From Syntrophobacter sp. SbD2 (GTDB lineage Bacteria; Desulfobacterota; Binatia; UBA9968): DNA of 32,500 nucleotides. Location of the stretch: positions 1 through 32,500 of the forward strand of contig CAMDBU010000042.1 of NCBI GenBank assembly GCA_945889495.1. The letters run 5' to 3'. The translations under genes were made by a program, and so were the position numbers. Numbering within the stretch: the stretch's first letter is position 1; every line of letters begins with the position of its first letter. Below, piece after piece: positions 1 through 9,325 of the stretch. The notes under the pieces are model-generated. The model was not told the origin of the DNA and did no database searches. It saw nothing but the letters and a program-made list of their open reading frames with translations.

Positions 1-565
1 CCACGGTGTGCGAACGGGCGATGGTGGCGGTGAGTTTTCGCAGCGCCTGGGACATCAAGCGCGCCTGCAAGCCCATGTGCGAATCGCCCATCTCGCCTTC
101 GATCTCGGCTTTGGGCACCAATGCGGCAACTGAATCGATAACCAGCACGTCGATGGCGCCGCTGCGCACCAAGGTCTCGGCGATTTCCAAGGCTTGCTCG
201 CCGTGATCCGGTTGCGATACTAGCAAGTCATCGGTCTTCACGCCGAGTTTTTGGGCATAACTCAGATCGAGCGCATGCTCGGCGTCGATATAGGCGCCTA
301 TGCCGCCGCTCTTCTGCGCTTCCGCGACGATTTGCAATGCCAGCGTAGTTTTGCCGGAGGATTCCGGGCCATAGATTTCCACCACCCGGCCGCAGGGCAC
401 GCCGCCGATGCCGAGCGCTATGTCCAGCCCCAGGGAGCCAGTGGAAATGGTCTGCACGTCTTTGATAACGCCGCCCTCGCCGAGCTTCATGATCGCGCCC
501 TTACCGAACTGTTTTTCGATCTGGCTGACGGCGAGGTCGATCGCCTTCTCCCGATTTGCATCCAT
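1..565 (-). CDS. recA: Recombinase RecA, N-terminal part (cut by the window edge)
   Basis: RecA forms ATP-dependent filaments on single-stranded DNA for homologous recombination and triggers LexA self-cleavage. Reverse-strand translation from the ATG at 565-563 gives 188 residues starting [20 protein letters not shown]. It contains the Walker A motif GPESSGKT, the conserved YIDAEHALD stretch, Walker B-like [20 protein letters not shown] and the MSQALRKLT segment before the window ends. About half of the usual 340-350 residues is therefore missing beyond position 1. A strong ribosome site AGGAGG lies six bases before the start and overlaps the stop codon of thpR, so the two genes are probably translationally coupled. 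The order cinA-thpR-recA is common in Deltaproteobacteria. No SOS box is visible next to the gene; any LexA site would lie upstream of the operon. Confidence 0.97.
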   Translation of the reverse strand, partial: MDANREKAIDLAVSQIEKQFGKGAIMKLGEGGVIKDVQTISTGSLGLDIALGIGGVPCGRVVEIYGPESSGKTTLALQIVAEAQKSGGIGAYIDAEHALDLSYAQKLGVKTDDLLVSQPDHGEQALEIAETLVRSGAIDVLVIDSVAALVPKAEIEGEMGDSHMGLQARLMSQALRKLTATIARSHTV

Positions 566-575
566 TGCCTGCCTC

Positions 576-1148
576 CTAGTCGATTGGCTGGTCGTTAAGC
601 TTGATTACTTTCAGTTGCGTATATGCCGCGCCCGCGGGCTTGAGTTCACTTTGAAACAGAATGACTCGGTCGATTGTCGTCACGCCGAAGTCGCGCTCGC
701 GCCAACGGTCCAAAGCCAATTTCACATCGCCCGTTCTGGACTCGCCTTGACGCCAGCGGCCGATGGTCAGATGCGGCGTGAATTTTCTCGCTTCCAGGGA
801 AAATCCCAGCGGCAAGAGCGCGCGATCTACGGCCGCCGCCAAGCGCGCCAACTCGGCGCCAACAAATCCCACCCAAAAAATTTTTGGCTGTCGCACATTC
901 GGAAATACCCCTAGACCTTTAGCATTTATGGTAGAGCGCGGAAAGGGGGTTATGGCCAGTTCCAAGGCGTCGGCAATGGCTTGCACCTGGCTCGCTTCGA
1001 TGTCGCCCAAGAACTTGACGGTGAGATGAAAGTTGGCCGGTGGGACCCAACGGATGGCTGGAAATATCGGCTTAAGTTCGGCGATCGCGGACTCGATATT
1101 GGCGACGGCCGCCGGCGCGAGCTCGACGGCGATGAAGGCGCGGATCAC
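576..1148 (-). CDS. thpR: RNA 2',3'-cyclic phosphodiesterase (2'-5' RNA ligase family)
   Basis: Family members hydrolyse 2',3'-cyclic phosphate ends of RNA to 2'-phosphomonoesters and show 2'-5' RNA ligase activity in vitro. The 190-residue protein has the two diagnostic HxTx motifs of the 2H phosphoesterase fold, [10 protein letters not shown] in the first third and PHLTIGRWR in the last third. The N-terminus [11 protein letters not shown] is also typical. Length matches the family (about 180-190). The start is GTG at 1148-1146, ten bases after the cinA stop, and the TAG stop overlaps the recA ribosome site. Its cellular role between cinA and recA is not settled; cotranscription is inferred from spacing. 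Confidence 0.93.
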   Translation of the reverse strand: MIRAFIAVELAPAAVANIESAIAELKPIFPAIRWVPPANFHLTVKFLGDIEASQVQAIADALELAITPFPRSTINAKGLGVFPNVRQPKIFWVGFVGAELARLAAAVDRALLPLGFSLEARKFTPHLTIGRWRQGESRTGDVKLALDRWRERDFGVTTIDRVILFQSELKPAGAAYTQLKVIKLNDQPID

Positions 1149-1157
1149 GGCGGCGGC

Positions 1158-2402
1158 TCAGCTCGAAAGCAATTGGCGCAGCCAGTTGAGTGCCGCTTGG
1201 GCTGTGCCTTGGACGATCCGTTCGCGGTCGGTGAGCACCATCAGGTTGAGGAGTTTTGCTTCGTGAAAATTCTCCATGCAGATGCTCGCCCAGACCGTGC
1301 CCACCGGTTTGTCCGGGCTGCCGCCGGACGGGCCGGCGACGCCGGTGATGCTGAGGCCGATGGCGGCGCCGCTGCGCTGGCGCATGCCCTGGGACATTTC
1401 CAGGGCGGTCTCCTGGCTCACCGCGCCGACGCGCTCCAAGGTCTCCGGCTTCACCCCCAGGGCGCGGATCTTTTCTCCGTTGGAGTAGGTCACCGCGCCG
1501 CCAAGAAAGTAGGCCGAGCTGCCGGCGACGCGAGTGATGCGTTGGCTGATCATGCCGCCGGTGCAGGATTCGGCCAAGGCCAAGGTCAGGTTTTTTTGCA
1601 GCAATAGCTGGCCGACCACTTCCTCCATGGTCAGGTCGCCGTCGGCGTAGATGTAGTCGCGAAGAATAGTTTTGATTTGACCGCGCAAGCTGGCGAATCG
1701 TTCAGCTTGCGCCGCGCCGCCGCTCACGGTCAGGCGCAAAGTGAGATCGGGGAAGTGGGCGCGGAAGGCGAGCTTGGCGACGTTGCCGAGGTCCAAGGGC
1801 TTTACTAGATCGTCCAACTTCGATTCGCTGATGCCGTTAATTTTAAAAGTCGCCTCGTGGATGGTCGACTGCGCGCCGTTTTGCGCGACGATCCAGGGCA
1901 GCACCGAAGCGCGCAGCATGGCGCTCATCTCATGGGGCACGCCGGAGAGCCAGAGCAATTTTTTCCCCTGGCCAAGGTCGACGCGGAAGCCGGGCGCGGT
2001 GCCGTTGGGGTTTGGGATGATGTCCGCGCCGTCGGGGAAGTCGGCTTGTTTCAAGTTGTTGGCGGTAAATGCCACGCCGCGCTTGGCGTAGCGCGCCTTG
2101 AGCGCGTCGGCGACGCCGGCGTCGCGCTTGGTGGTGACGCCGAGAAATTCCGCCACCAGTTCGCTGGTCAAATCATCCGCCGTCGGCCCCAAGCCGCCGG
2201 TGCCGATGACGATGTCGCCCAGCTCCTGTGCCTGGCGAAAGGCCCAGAGCAATTTGTCGCGCTCGTCGCCGACTTTGAGCACGGCGGCGACCCGGATGCC
2301 CAAAGCGTAGAGCCGATCGGCGATGAACGCCGAGTTGGTGTCGATGACTTTGCCGGTGGTGAGTTCATCGCCGGTGCTGAGAATTACCGCGCTTGCGATC
2401 AT
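1158..2402 (-). CDS. cinA: CinA family protein (MoCF-like domain plus NMN deamidase domain)
   Basis: CinA-type proteins combine an N-terminal molybdopterin-binding-like domain, often with ADP-ribose pyrophosphatase activity, and a C-terminal nicotinamide mononucleotide deamidase (PncC) domain for pyridine nucleotide recycling. The N-terminal half shows ILSTGDELTTGKVIDTNS and IVIGTGGLGPTADDLTSE. The C-terminal half shows LALAESCTGGMIS, GGAVTYSNGEK and SITGVAGPSGGS, all typical. I chose the ATG at 2402 (MIASAVILSTGDEL, 414 residues), because a longer in-frame reading would begin at TTG 2453 with an unconserved leader. It is the first gene of the cinA-thpR-recA set. No clear promoter was found in 2403-2520. 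Confidence 0.93.
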   Translation of the reverse strand: MIASAVILSTGDELTTGKVIDTNSAFIADRLYALGIRVAAVLKVGDERDKLLWAFRQAQELGDIVIGTGGLGPTADDLTSELVAEFLGVTTKRDAGVADALKARYAKRGVAFTANNLKQADFPDGADIIPNPNGTAPGFRVDLGQGKKLLWLSGVPHEMSAMLRASVLPWIVAQNGAQSTIHEATFKINGISESKLDDLVKPLDLGNVAKLAFRAHFPDLTLRLTVSGGAAQAERFASLRGQIKTILRDYIYADGDLTMEEVVGQLLLQKNLTLALAESCTGGMISQRITRVAGSSAYFLGGAVTYSNGEKIRALGVKPETLERVGAVSQETALEMSQGMRQRSGAAIGLSITGVAGPSGGSPDKPVGTVWASICMENFHEAKLLNLMVLTDRERIVQGTAQAALNWLRQLLSS

Positions 2403-2520
2403 AGCCACTGGCCATATCTCAAGATCGGACCGATTGCCAATAGCTAAAGCCAACCCGCAAGCAGTAGGCTAGGCGTGAGAACTATGAAACTGAAAACTGC
2501 GGTTGAAATTGATCGAGTGA

Positions 2521-3936
2521 TTAGGACTGGGGTGTCGACTTCAATTCGGCCATGTAGGTGCGCATCTGATTCTCGAATAGCCGGTGCAGTGCCGGTTCGA
2601 GATGGTCTTCGGCCGGAAAGTCGATGCTGAGCGGATTGATGTACTGCTGATCTTTATAAAGCTCGAAGTGAAGATGCGGTCCGGTGGAGCGACCGGTGGA
2701 GCCGACATAGCCGATCAATTGCCCCTTGGTCACCGCGACGCCGGGCTGAATCCCTTCGGCGAAGCTATCAAGATGGGCGTAACGGCTGCTGTAGGTCGAG
2801 TCATGTTTGATGTCGACGGCTTTGCCATAGCCGCCGTTCCAACCGGCTTCCGAAATAATGCCGTCGCCCACCGAGCGCACCGGGGTGCCGCGCTGGGCGG
2901 CGAAGTCGACACCGGTGTGGGGCATGTTGGTGCGTAAAATTGGGTGGAACCGCGATTCGGTGAAGTGCGAGGTGATGGCGCTGAACTCCAACGGGAAGCG
3001 CAGGAACGAGCGCGCCAGGCTGCGTCCCTCTTGGTTGTAATAGCCGCCAACGCCTTTTTGGCGTTCGAAGTATACCGCCGTGTATTTCTGGCCGGCGCTG
3101 TTAAGCTCCGCCGCCAGGATGCGCAGACCGGTCTTGGCTTCTTGGCCCTTGCGGCTGCGCTGCTCGTAGAGAATCTTGAAGTGATCGCCCTTGCGCACAT
3201 CCTTTTCGAGATCGAGATCCCAGGTAAACAGGTCGGCCAGCTGGGATAGCAACGCCGGGTGGATGCCGGCCTTGCGGCCATCGTCGAACAGCGAGTTTTC
3301 CACCGAAGCGCTGACGGTTTTCAGCTCGACGTCAAAGGGTTTTTCGCGCCGCTGGACCAAGATGCCGCGGATGCCTTTTTCTAAGGTCAACGTGTAGGAA
3401 TCGTTTTGGTCGATCTCGATGGCTTTGAGCTGTCCCTGGGCGGTCAGGCCGCGGCCGCGCGCCAGTGACCGGCCGAAGAAAAGTTGCGCTTCTTTACCGG
3501 CTGGCAACGCTTCACTGCCGACGTTGCGGGTCAGGGTGCGCGCCCAAAGCAGCGTTTCCGCCCGCGAGACGTTGTGCCGGGTCAGCATGTCGGTGAGGGT
3601 TTCGCCAGCGCGGACGCGGTAGCTAACGAGTTCACGCTTTTCCGCAAGGTCGATGGGCGCCGGGCTCGGCTGGCGCAGTAGGGCGCGATGGGCCTGGTTC
3701 TTGGTCAGGCGCTTCACCGGGGCGCTGACTTGGGCCTGTGCCGGGGCGGCAGTCTGCTTGCCGCGAACAACAGGTTTCTGGGTCGGGCGTTGTTTGGCCG
3801 CCTGGCTGACTGGGGGCGCCATTGAAAAAGCCGTAGCCACCAGCGCTGCGCCGAAGATTTTCCGGAGCTTGGCGCCGCTTAGCCTAAAAATTCCCCAATC
3901 GCCGCGTGGCCCGGCTGGTGTGGTTTGGCAAGCCAT
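2521..3936 (-). CDS. Exported M23 family metallopeptidase with LysM-like domain
   Basis: Probable periplasmic peptidoglycan endopeptidase, or an EnvC/NlpD-like activator, of about 471 residues. A basic leader then a hydrophobic stretch (about residues 27-47, ending SQAA) looks like a signal peptide. A Pro/Ala/Lys-rich linker is followed by a LysM or OapA-like domain (YRVRAGETLTDMLTRHN, about 106-125). The peptidase M23 domain lies at about 330-430, with zinc ligands visible in MPHTGVDFAA (H and D) and GPHLHFEL (HxH). Because the zinc residues are intact, it should be an active enzyme. The start at ATG 3936 has no Shine-Dalgarno sequence; an in-frame TTG at 3945 is an alternative. A strong promoter sits just upstream, so the leader is very short. 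It appears monocistronic. Confidence 0.9.
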   Translation of the reverse strand: MACQTTPAGPRGDWGIFRLSGAKLRKIFGAALVATAFSMAPPVSQAAKQRPTQKPVVRGKQTAAPAQAQVSAPVKRLTKNQAHRALLRQPSPAPIDLAEKRELVSYRVRAGETLTDMLTRHNVSRAETLLWARTLTRNVGSEALPAGKEAQLFFGRSLARGRGLTAQGQLKAIEIDQNDSYTLTLEKGIRGILVQRREKPFDVELKTVSASVENSLFDDGRKAGIHPALLSQLADLFTWDLDLEKDVRKGDHFKILYEQRSRKGQEAKTGLRILAAELNSAGQKYTAVYFERQKGVGGYYNQEGRSLARSFLRFPLEFSAITSHFTESRFHPILRTNMPHTGVDFAAQRGTPVRSVGDGIISEAGWNGGYGKAVDIKHDSTYSSRYAHLDSFAEGIQPGVAVTKGQLIGYVGSTGRSTGPHLHFELYKDQQYINPLSIDFPAEDHLEPALHRLFENQMRTYMAELKSTPQS

Positions 3937-3954
3937 AGTAAACAAAGCTTACAA

Positions 3955-3983
3955 CTTATAGTCTGTTAGGATTCCCCTGTCAA
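3955..3983 (-). promoter_or_regulatory. Sigma70-type promoter of the M23 peptidase gene
   Basis: On the reverse strand, a perfect -35 TTGACA (3983-3978) is separated by exactly 17 bases from a -10 TATAAG (3960-3955). Transcription would start near 3948, only about 12 bases before the ATG at 3936 and next to the TTG at 3945. No ribosome site fits in that leader. Confidence 0.75.
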
Positions 3984-4049
3984 CCCAAAATTCATGTTGA
4001 TAAAACTCTAATACCCCGGACAATTCGCTGGGTTATGAGGCAAGTGAGG

Positions 4050-6596
4050 TCAATCGGACTCGGCCCAAACTAGGCGCCGCAGGGCGATCTCAGCGAGCAG
4101 CAGGATGAACGCCAGTAGCAGTAGCGGCTGGCGCACCGGTTGGTAACTCTTGGACAAACTTTCCCGCCGTAGGTTATTGGGTGTAGCCGGATTGATTTCA
4201 CCGCCGCTAGCTTCGGCCAGTCTGGTGAGCAGCTGGTAGTTGAATTCCGGTCGGGGGACTTCGGCGCCACTGTCATAGGCCAAGGTGTAGGCCACCGGCG
4301 GAAAAGCGATGCGTTGGCCGGCCCGGTCCTCGGTCAGGTCGATGCGGTAATCGCCGCTGGCGCCGGCTGGCAGGACCACCTGGAAATGGCCCGGCGCCAG
4401 CTTGGTTAGCGTGCCTTCGCTCTTGCCACTCTTGCCGGCAAGGGAAAAGCGGAACTGGCTGTTGGCGCTGCCGTCTTCGTAAACCGACAAATCGAGAATC
4501 GATTGGCCGCCGGTAAAGCTCACCCGCGCTTCATGGAGCGGGATCAGGTTCTGCTCGCTGGGGCTCAGCCATTCCATAATCCGGCCCCAAAAATTTTGCA
4601 GACCGCCCCAGCCCACCCAGTTACGCGTCCAGCGCCCTTCGAGATCGCTGGTGAACGCCACCGACTTGCCTTTGCCATAGCGCCAGGAGGCAAGCAACGG
4701 CGGGCGTCGGTCGGCGCGTGGGATCGAAAGATCGGCTTGGGCGCCCCGTTTGACTTCAGTATCCATATAGCCCTGAACGACAGGATAGTTTCTCATGGTG
4801 AAACCAGCCAGTAGCTCCGAGCCAGCGGACTGCACCGGGATCAGCGGCCGATTATCCTGGGACTGGTCGTTGGGGTCGTCTTGCACCTGCTGGAGGACGA
4901 TTTGCGGTAGGGTCGACGGATCGATGGTGTGGTGGAACAGGCCGCCGCCATATTGCTGGCTGATCCGTTTCAAGATGCGCACGTTGGCTTCGGCGCCGAT
5001 GGCGATGGCCGACACGGTAATCTTGCCTTCCCGGCGCATGTCGCTGACCAGGTCGACCAGGGCGCTTTCGCTGCCGCGGGTGTCGCCGTCGCTCAACAGG
5101 ATCAAATGCTTGCGCGGCGCGTTGGCGCGGTCGAGCTGGCGTTTGCCTTCCTGGAGCGCTGGCAGGAAATAGGTCTGGCCACCCGGTTTGAGGCGGTCGA
5201 TCTGGTTGTCGATGATGCCGCGCAGGCGGCTCATGGATTCCAAATAGACCACCACAAACGGGCTGTCATCGAAGCCGACCACACCCAGTAAATCGTTATC
5301 TTTGAGCTGGCGCGCCACCGCCTTGGCGGCTTCCTTGGCGTAGAGAATCCGGTTGTCCTCGCGCATGCTGCCCGACTTGTCGATGACCAGCACCACGGCG
5401 CGGTTTTTTTCCGGCGGCTTGGGCGGCTCCTTGGGCTCCACCGGGATAATCTTTTCGATCGGCGTCTGGCGATAGGCGGTCTGGGAAAAACTCGCATCGG
5501 CGCCGAGCATCAAGAACGAACCGCCGTCGGCGACATGGCGTTCGACGCTGGCCAAATAGCTGGCCGAAAAACGCTCCCGCGGCGCATTGTTGAAGATCAC
5601 CACCTTATGTCCCGCCGGCGCCGGCGCGCCCTCGGCGCCATGGGAAATGACTTCGAAGCCCTGGCGCCGGACGATTTCGTCCAAGTAGCGCCCCGATCCG
5701 CCCGGGCCGTTGATGATCAACACCTTGGCTTTGCTGCGCACGTTGGTCCAGGCGAGCGCGTGATTGTCGGCCGCGAATTGATCGGCGCTCGGGTCGAGGG
5801 CGGCGAAGCGCGCTTGAAAGGCGGTCAACTCACCGGCGCTGAGATCGCTTTGATAGCTGAAGCTTTGGCTGCCGGGCCTGAGCTTGACGCGCTCGGTCTT
5901 GAACGGCTGGCCGTTGCGGGTGAGCGTCAGCACGCCGTCCACCGGGCGGTCGTTCTGATTGTCCAGGTTTACTTTTAGATTGAGCAGCTCGCCGCTGTTG
6001 CCCTGGCTTGGCGCGATCACCTTGGTCACCGCGACATTGGCGATGGCCGGCCGCTCAGCCGGCAGCATGGGATAAATTTTAATCCCGGCGGCGGCCGCGG
6101 CGGGGAGCAACCGTTCGACATTGCCGTCGGTCTCCCAGCCGTCGGTAAACAAAAACAGCGAGCGCGGCGCCGCCGGCAGGGCGAGGAGGGTAGTGAGCAG
6201 GCTTTCGAGATTGGTCTTGTCCGGTTGGTTGGTCGCGGCGTCGGCGCCGAGCGCCGCTTGGGCTGTGGCGCTCGGCTTGGCGTTGGCGGCGAAACCATAG
6301 ACCCGGTCGTTTTTCCCAGGCGCCAATTGCTTAGTCGTGGACTCCATCCATGGCCGCATGCTCGGCGGCATGCTGCGCGAGACATCGTAGGCGAAGATCC
6401 GTTCTTCCTGGCGCGCCAGCTGGCTGGTGCTCTGGGGATCGGCCAGGGCGACAATCACCAGCGCCAAGATCGCCGTGCGCACCAGCAGGACCCAGATCCG
6501 GCGGTCGCGCCAGCGCAACCACAACACCGGCAAGAGCAGCAGCAGCCAGAAAAAGGCCGGCCGGGCGAATTCTAAATTAGCCAACCAGTTTTGCAT
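4050..6596 (-). CDS. Large membrane protein with two VWA-like domains and a glutamine amidotransferase-like domain
   Basis: Belongs to the membrane-anchored von Willebrand A proteins found with BatA and DUF58 genes; the function of this group is poorly known. The start is ATG 6596 (MQNWLANLEF, 848 residues), overlapping the upstream stop by one base (TAATG). Two N-terminal membrane segments (about 14-28 and 34-52) precede a first VWA-like domain with DVSRS (MIDAS, about 71-75) and FLFTDGWETDG. A class I amidotransferase-like region at about 290-385 starts KVLIINGPGGSG but shows no catalytic Cys triad. The second VWA domain has VIDKSGSM (about 404-411) and LLSDGDTRGS. A final membrane helix (LLLLAFILLLAEIAL) ends the protein. 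It is the last gene of the seven-gene operon; no terminator is evident after it. Confidence 0.85.
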   Translation of the reverse strand: MQNWLANLEFARPAFFWLLLLLPVLWLRWRDRRIWVLLVRTAILALVIVALADPQSTSQLARQEERIFAYDVSRSMPPSMRPWMESTTKQLAPGKNDRVYGFAANAKPSATAQAALGADAATNQPDKTNLESLLTTLLALPAAPRSLFLFTDGWETDGNVERLLPAAAAAGIKIYPMLPAERPAIANVAVTKVIAPSQGNSGELLNLKVNLDNQNDRPVDGVLTLTRNGQPFKTERVKLRPGSQSFSYQSDLSAGELTAFQARFAALDPSADQFAADNHALAWTNVRSKAKVLIINGPGGSGRYLDEIVRRQGFEVISHGAEGAPAPAGHKVVIFNNAPRERFSASYLASVERHVADGGSFLMLGADASFSQTAYRQTPIEKIIPVEPKEPPKPPEKNRAVVLVIDKSGSMREDNRILYAKEAAKAVARQLKDNDLLGVVGFDDSPFVVVYLESMSRLRGIIDNQIDRLKPGGQTYFLPALQEGKRQLDRANAPRKHLILLSDGDTRGSESALVDLVSDMRREGKITVSAIAIGAEANVRILKRISQQYGGGLFHHTIDPSTLPQIVLQQVQDDPNDQSQDNRPLIPVQSAGSELLAGFTMRNYPVVQGYMDTEVKRGAQADLSIPRADRRPPLLASWRYGKGKSVAFTSDLEGRWTRNWVGWGGLQNFWGRIMEWLSPSEQNLIPLHEARVSFTGGQSILDLSVYEDGSANSQFRFSLAGKSGKSEGTLTKLAPGHFQVVLPAGASGDYRIDLTEDRAGQRIAFPPVAYTLAYDSGAEVPRPEFNYQLLTRLAEASGGEINPATPNNLRRESLSKSYQPVRQPLLLLAFILLLAEIALRRLVWAESD

Positions 6597-8413
6597 TACC
6601 GTTGGGCGGCGCGGAAGCTCGCGCGCCAAAATTTCATGGCCGCCATGGGCGGGCTCAAAAACCATTCGACTAACAGCAACGCCAAAAGCGCTAGTAATAG
6701 ATAGGGCCAAAAGGACCAGAGCACCGACGCGCTGGCGCCGCCTTGGCTGCCCGCGCCGATGGCGATGGGCGCGGCGGCGCGCAGATCCGATTCGCCATGA
6801 TCGAGCAGGTTGCGGGCGATCAGCTCGCGCTCGGCGCCATGCTGTACTTGATAGATGCCCTGGTAAAAGGCGCCGCCGAAAAAGCCCGCGCCCGGCGTGA
6901 TCGCTAGGCTTTTGCCGCCCGGCAAAATGACCTGGTCGCCGCTTTGTACTTTGCCGAGGAAGATCGCTTCGCCGGTGGCTTGGCGCTTGCCGCCGCGGCC
7001 GTCGAAAAACCAGTCGAGTAGATTTAACGTAAACACCGACATCGGCAGGTTATCGCGTCCGAGATAGGGAAACGGATCGAAACCGAGGGTGAGATAGCGC
7101 ACGCCTTGGCGCTCACTGGCGAAAACTAGCGGGCCGGCGGAGCTATCGACAACCACATCGCCGGCGGTCTGCGGTTTGAGCGGCCGGGCGTAGCTCGGCC
7201 GGAATAGATTGAAATTGATATAGCGGGTCAGGGTATGGGGCTCGCGCCAATTCGAGACAATTGCGTTGGTCACCGGCGCGCCAAGGTCGACCAGCGAACT
7301 GCTCTGCGGCGGCAAGATAAATAGCGCCGCGCCTCGGGGCAGCGCCGCCGGCGTGGCGAAGTGAAAGATCTCCAGGGCGTAGCCGGCGCGCTCGGCTTTG
7401 TCATAGTCGCCGGGTTCGATGATATCGATCTGTACGCCGGGGATGGTTTTCAAACTCGCCAACTCGCGCGGCCGCGGCGTGATGCCCAGGATGCGTAGCT
7501 GGCGCGCGCTCGGCGCCACCGCAAAGCGCCGGTTGTCGAGGGCGAGCGCGTCGCGGTTGGCGAGCTCGGCTTCATAGGTCGGATGCTCGGCGAAACCGTC
7601 AAAAGAGACGGTCGCCCGCTTGCCGCTGGCGACGGCGATGTCGCGCTGGGCGAGCTCGCCGCCGTCGCTCTTGAGCAGGATTTTTAGTTTCTCATCGCGC
7701 TCGGAATAGTTGGCGACTTCCACCTGCGCCGCCAAGCGCGGGTTGGCCAGGGACGCGCGTTGGACATCGAAGCCGGTGATGGCGAAGTTGCCGCGCGCTT
7801 GGCCCACCGTGACGACCCGGGCCAGCGCGCTTTGACCCTGGGCCGGATGATCGGTGATTAGATACACCCGCTGGTATTTTTGTTGGCGCGCCAGCTGGGA
7901 TAGCAGCTGGTCGTAGTCCGCCGGCGGCTCGGCCAAGTCATAGGGCATTTGGGCGGCGATGATGCCAGTCGCTTCGGCGGGCGACAGCGCCACGGCGTGC
8001 ATTTTTTCCAATGTCGGCGTGGTGACGTAAAGATCGACCCGGCCGCCGGCGCCGAGCTCACCGACGATGGCGCTTGCCCGCTCCTTGGCCAGAGCGAAGC
8101 GCGCTTTGCCGTCTTCGAGCGCTTGCATGCTAGCGGAATTATCCAAAACGATGGCGATGTTGGTCGGACGGATCGAAAACACCGGCTCGCTCAGTGCGAA
8201 GATCAGCAGCGCCAAGAGCAACAGCTGCAAGAAAAATATCAACGGCAGATTGAGCCGCCCCCAGGGCTTCGGACTGGCCGCCTCGCCGGCTTCGATGAAC
8301 AGCAGCAAACTCGAGAACGGCAAGCGCTGCGGTTTGCGCCGGATCAAATAGGGTATCAGCAATAGCGGCAGCGCCAATAGACCGAATAGAGCCGTGGGAT
8401 TTAAAAATTCCAT
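6596..8413 (-). CDS. BatA/VWA domain-containing membrane protein
   Basis: Membrane protein of 605 residues of the BatA (aerotolerance operon) type. The start MEFLNPTALFGLLALPLLLI is characteristic of the BatA N-terminal domain. It is followed by a second membrane segment (LIFFLQLLLLALLIFAL) and a VWA domain with MIDAS DNSAS around residue 90 and YLITDHPAQGQS later. A C-terminal helix (FWPYLLLALLALLLVEWFL) closes it. The ATG at 8413 is four bases after the DUF58 stop, and its own stop shares a base with the next start, so translation is coupled on both sides. The group has been linked to stress tolerance and protein assembly, but the molecular job is unknown. Confidence 0.85.
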   Translation of the reverse strand: MEFLNPTALFGLLALPLLLIPYLIRRKPQRLPFSSLLLFIEAGEAASPKPWGRLNLPLIFFLQLLLLALLIFALSEPVFSIRPTNIAIVLDNSASMQALEDGKARFALAKERASAIVGELGAGGRVDLYVTTPTLEKMHAVALSPAEATGIIAAQMPYDLAEPPADYDQLLSQLARQQKYQRVYLITDHPAQGQSALARVVTVGQARGNFAITGFDVQRASLANPRLAAQVEVANYSERDEKLKILLKSDGGELAQRDIAVASGKRATVSFDGFAEHPTYEAELANRDALALDNRRFAVAPSARQLRILGITPRPRELASLKTIPGVQIDIIEPGDYDKAERAGYALEIFHFATPAALPRGAALFILPPQSSSLVDLGAPVTNAIVSNWREPHTLTRYINFNLFRPSYARPLKPQTAGDVVVDSSAGPLVFASERQGVRYLTLGFDPFPYLGRDNLPMSVFTLNLLDWFFDGRGGKRQATGEAIFLGKVQSGDQVILPGGKSLAITPGAGFFGGAFYQGIYQVQHGAERELIARNLLDHGESDLRAAAPIAIGAGSQGGASASVLWSFWPYLLLALLALLLVEWFLSPPMAAMKFWRASFRAAQR

Positions 8414-8417
8414 GGCG

Positions 8418-9311
8418 CTATTTGAACAGGCCGATGGCCGGCAAGGTGGCGAAGACAAACTCGCTCAAGTCGCGATCGGTGACGTAGAGCGAATAGTGAA
8501 TGCCGCTTTGATGGCAGAAACTGCGCAGTTCGGCGTTATGATGGGCGAGCTTCGATTGATAATCGCGATGGGCGTCGGCGTTCCATTGATATTTGATTTC
8601 CTGTTGGGTCTCGCTGTCGACCAGCGCCAGGCTGCCGTTGGGAAAGCGCGGGTCCACTTCCTGGCGCGACAGGATTTGAATCGCCGCGATGTCGAGATTG
8701 AAAGCGCGCAGCAGGTTCAACCCCGGCTGGTAGGCCGACGGCGGCATCAAAAAATCGGAAATCAAAATCGCCTTGCCGGGGCGACGCATTTTTTTCAAAT
8801 GATCGCCCAGGGCGGCGGCTAGTTGCAGCGGTCCGCCCGGCGTCGCGCCGGTGGCGAAGTTGACGCAGTCGTTCATGCGCCGCCGGCCGCGGTAAAACTG
8901 GGTCGCCTTGGCACCGCCCGATTCTTGCAGCAAATGCAGCTTGACGTGATCGTGATTGGCGAGCACGACGTAGCTCAACGCCAGCCCAATGGACGTCGCC
9001 GGCAGGTATTTCGCTTCGCGCGACGGATAACCCATGGACGCGCTGGCGTCGATGAAGACATAGGCGAACAGGTCGACTTCCTCGCGAAACAGTTTGACGT
9101 AGAGTTTGTCGGTGCGCGCGTAGATGCCCCAATCGAGATAGCGCAGATCGTCGCCCGGCGTGTAGCGCCGGTAGTCGGCGAATTCCAAGCTGGTGCCGCG
9201 GCGCGGTGATGAATAGCTGCCGGTGTGGGCGCCGAGAAATTCCTTGCGCGTGCGCAGGCGGAGAATTTCCAGCTGGGTCAAAAACTGCGGTGTGAAGGGG
9301 CTTGGCAGCAT
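8418..9311 (-). CDS. DUF58 domain-containing protein
   Basis: Soluble VWA-like protein of 297 residues from the DUF58 family, which normally works with a MoxR-type AAA ATPase and BatA-like membrane proteins. The family signature is clear: RRGTSLEFADYRRYTPGDD followed by LRYLDW (about residues 37-62). A VWA-like metal site IDASASM follows at about 88-94. The ATG at 9311 lies 14 bases after the queC stop. No moxR gene is present upstream, where queC is found instead; a MoxR partner would have to be encoded elsewhere. Confidence 0.92.
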   Translation of the reverse strand: MLPSPFTPQFLTQLEILRLRTRKEFLGAHTGSYSSPRRGTSLEFADYRRYTPGDDLRYLDWGIYARTDKLYVKLFREEVDLFAYVFIDASASMGYPSREAKYLPATSIGLALSYVVLANHDHVKLHLLQESGGAKATQFYRGRRRMNDCVNFATGATPGGPLQLAAALGDHLKKMRRPGKAILISDFLMPPSAYQPGLNLLRAFNLDIAAIQILSRQEVDPRFPNGSLALVDSETQQEIKYQWNADAHRDYQSKLAHHNAELRSFCHQSGIHYSLYVTDRDLSEFVFATLPAIGLFK

Positions 9312-9325
9312 GGTGGCTGACTGGT

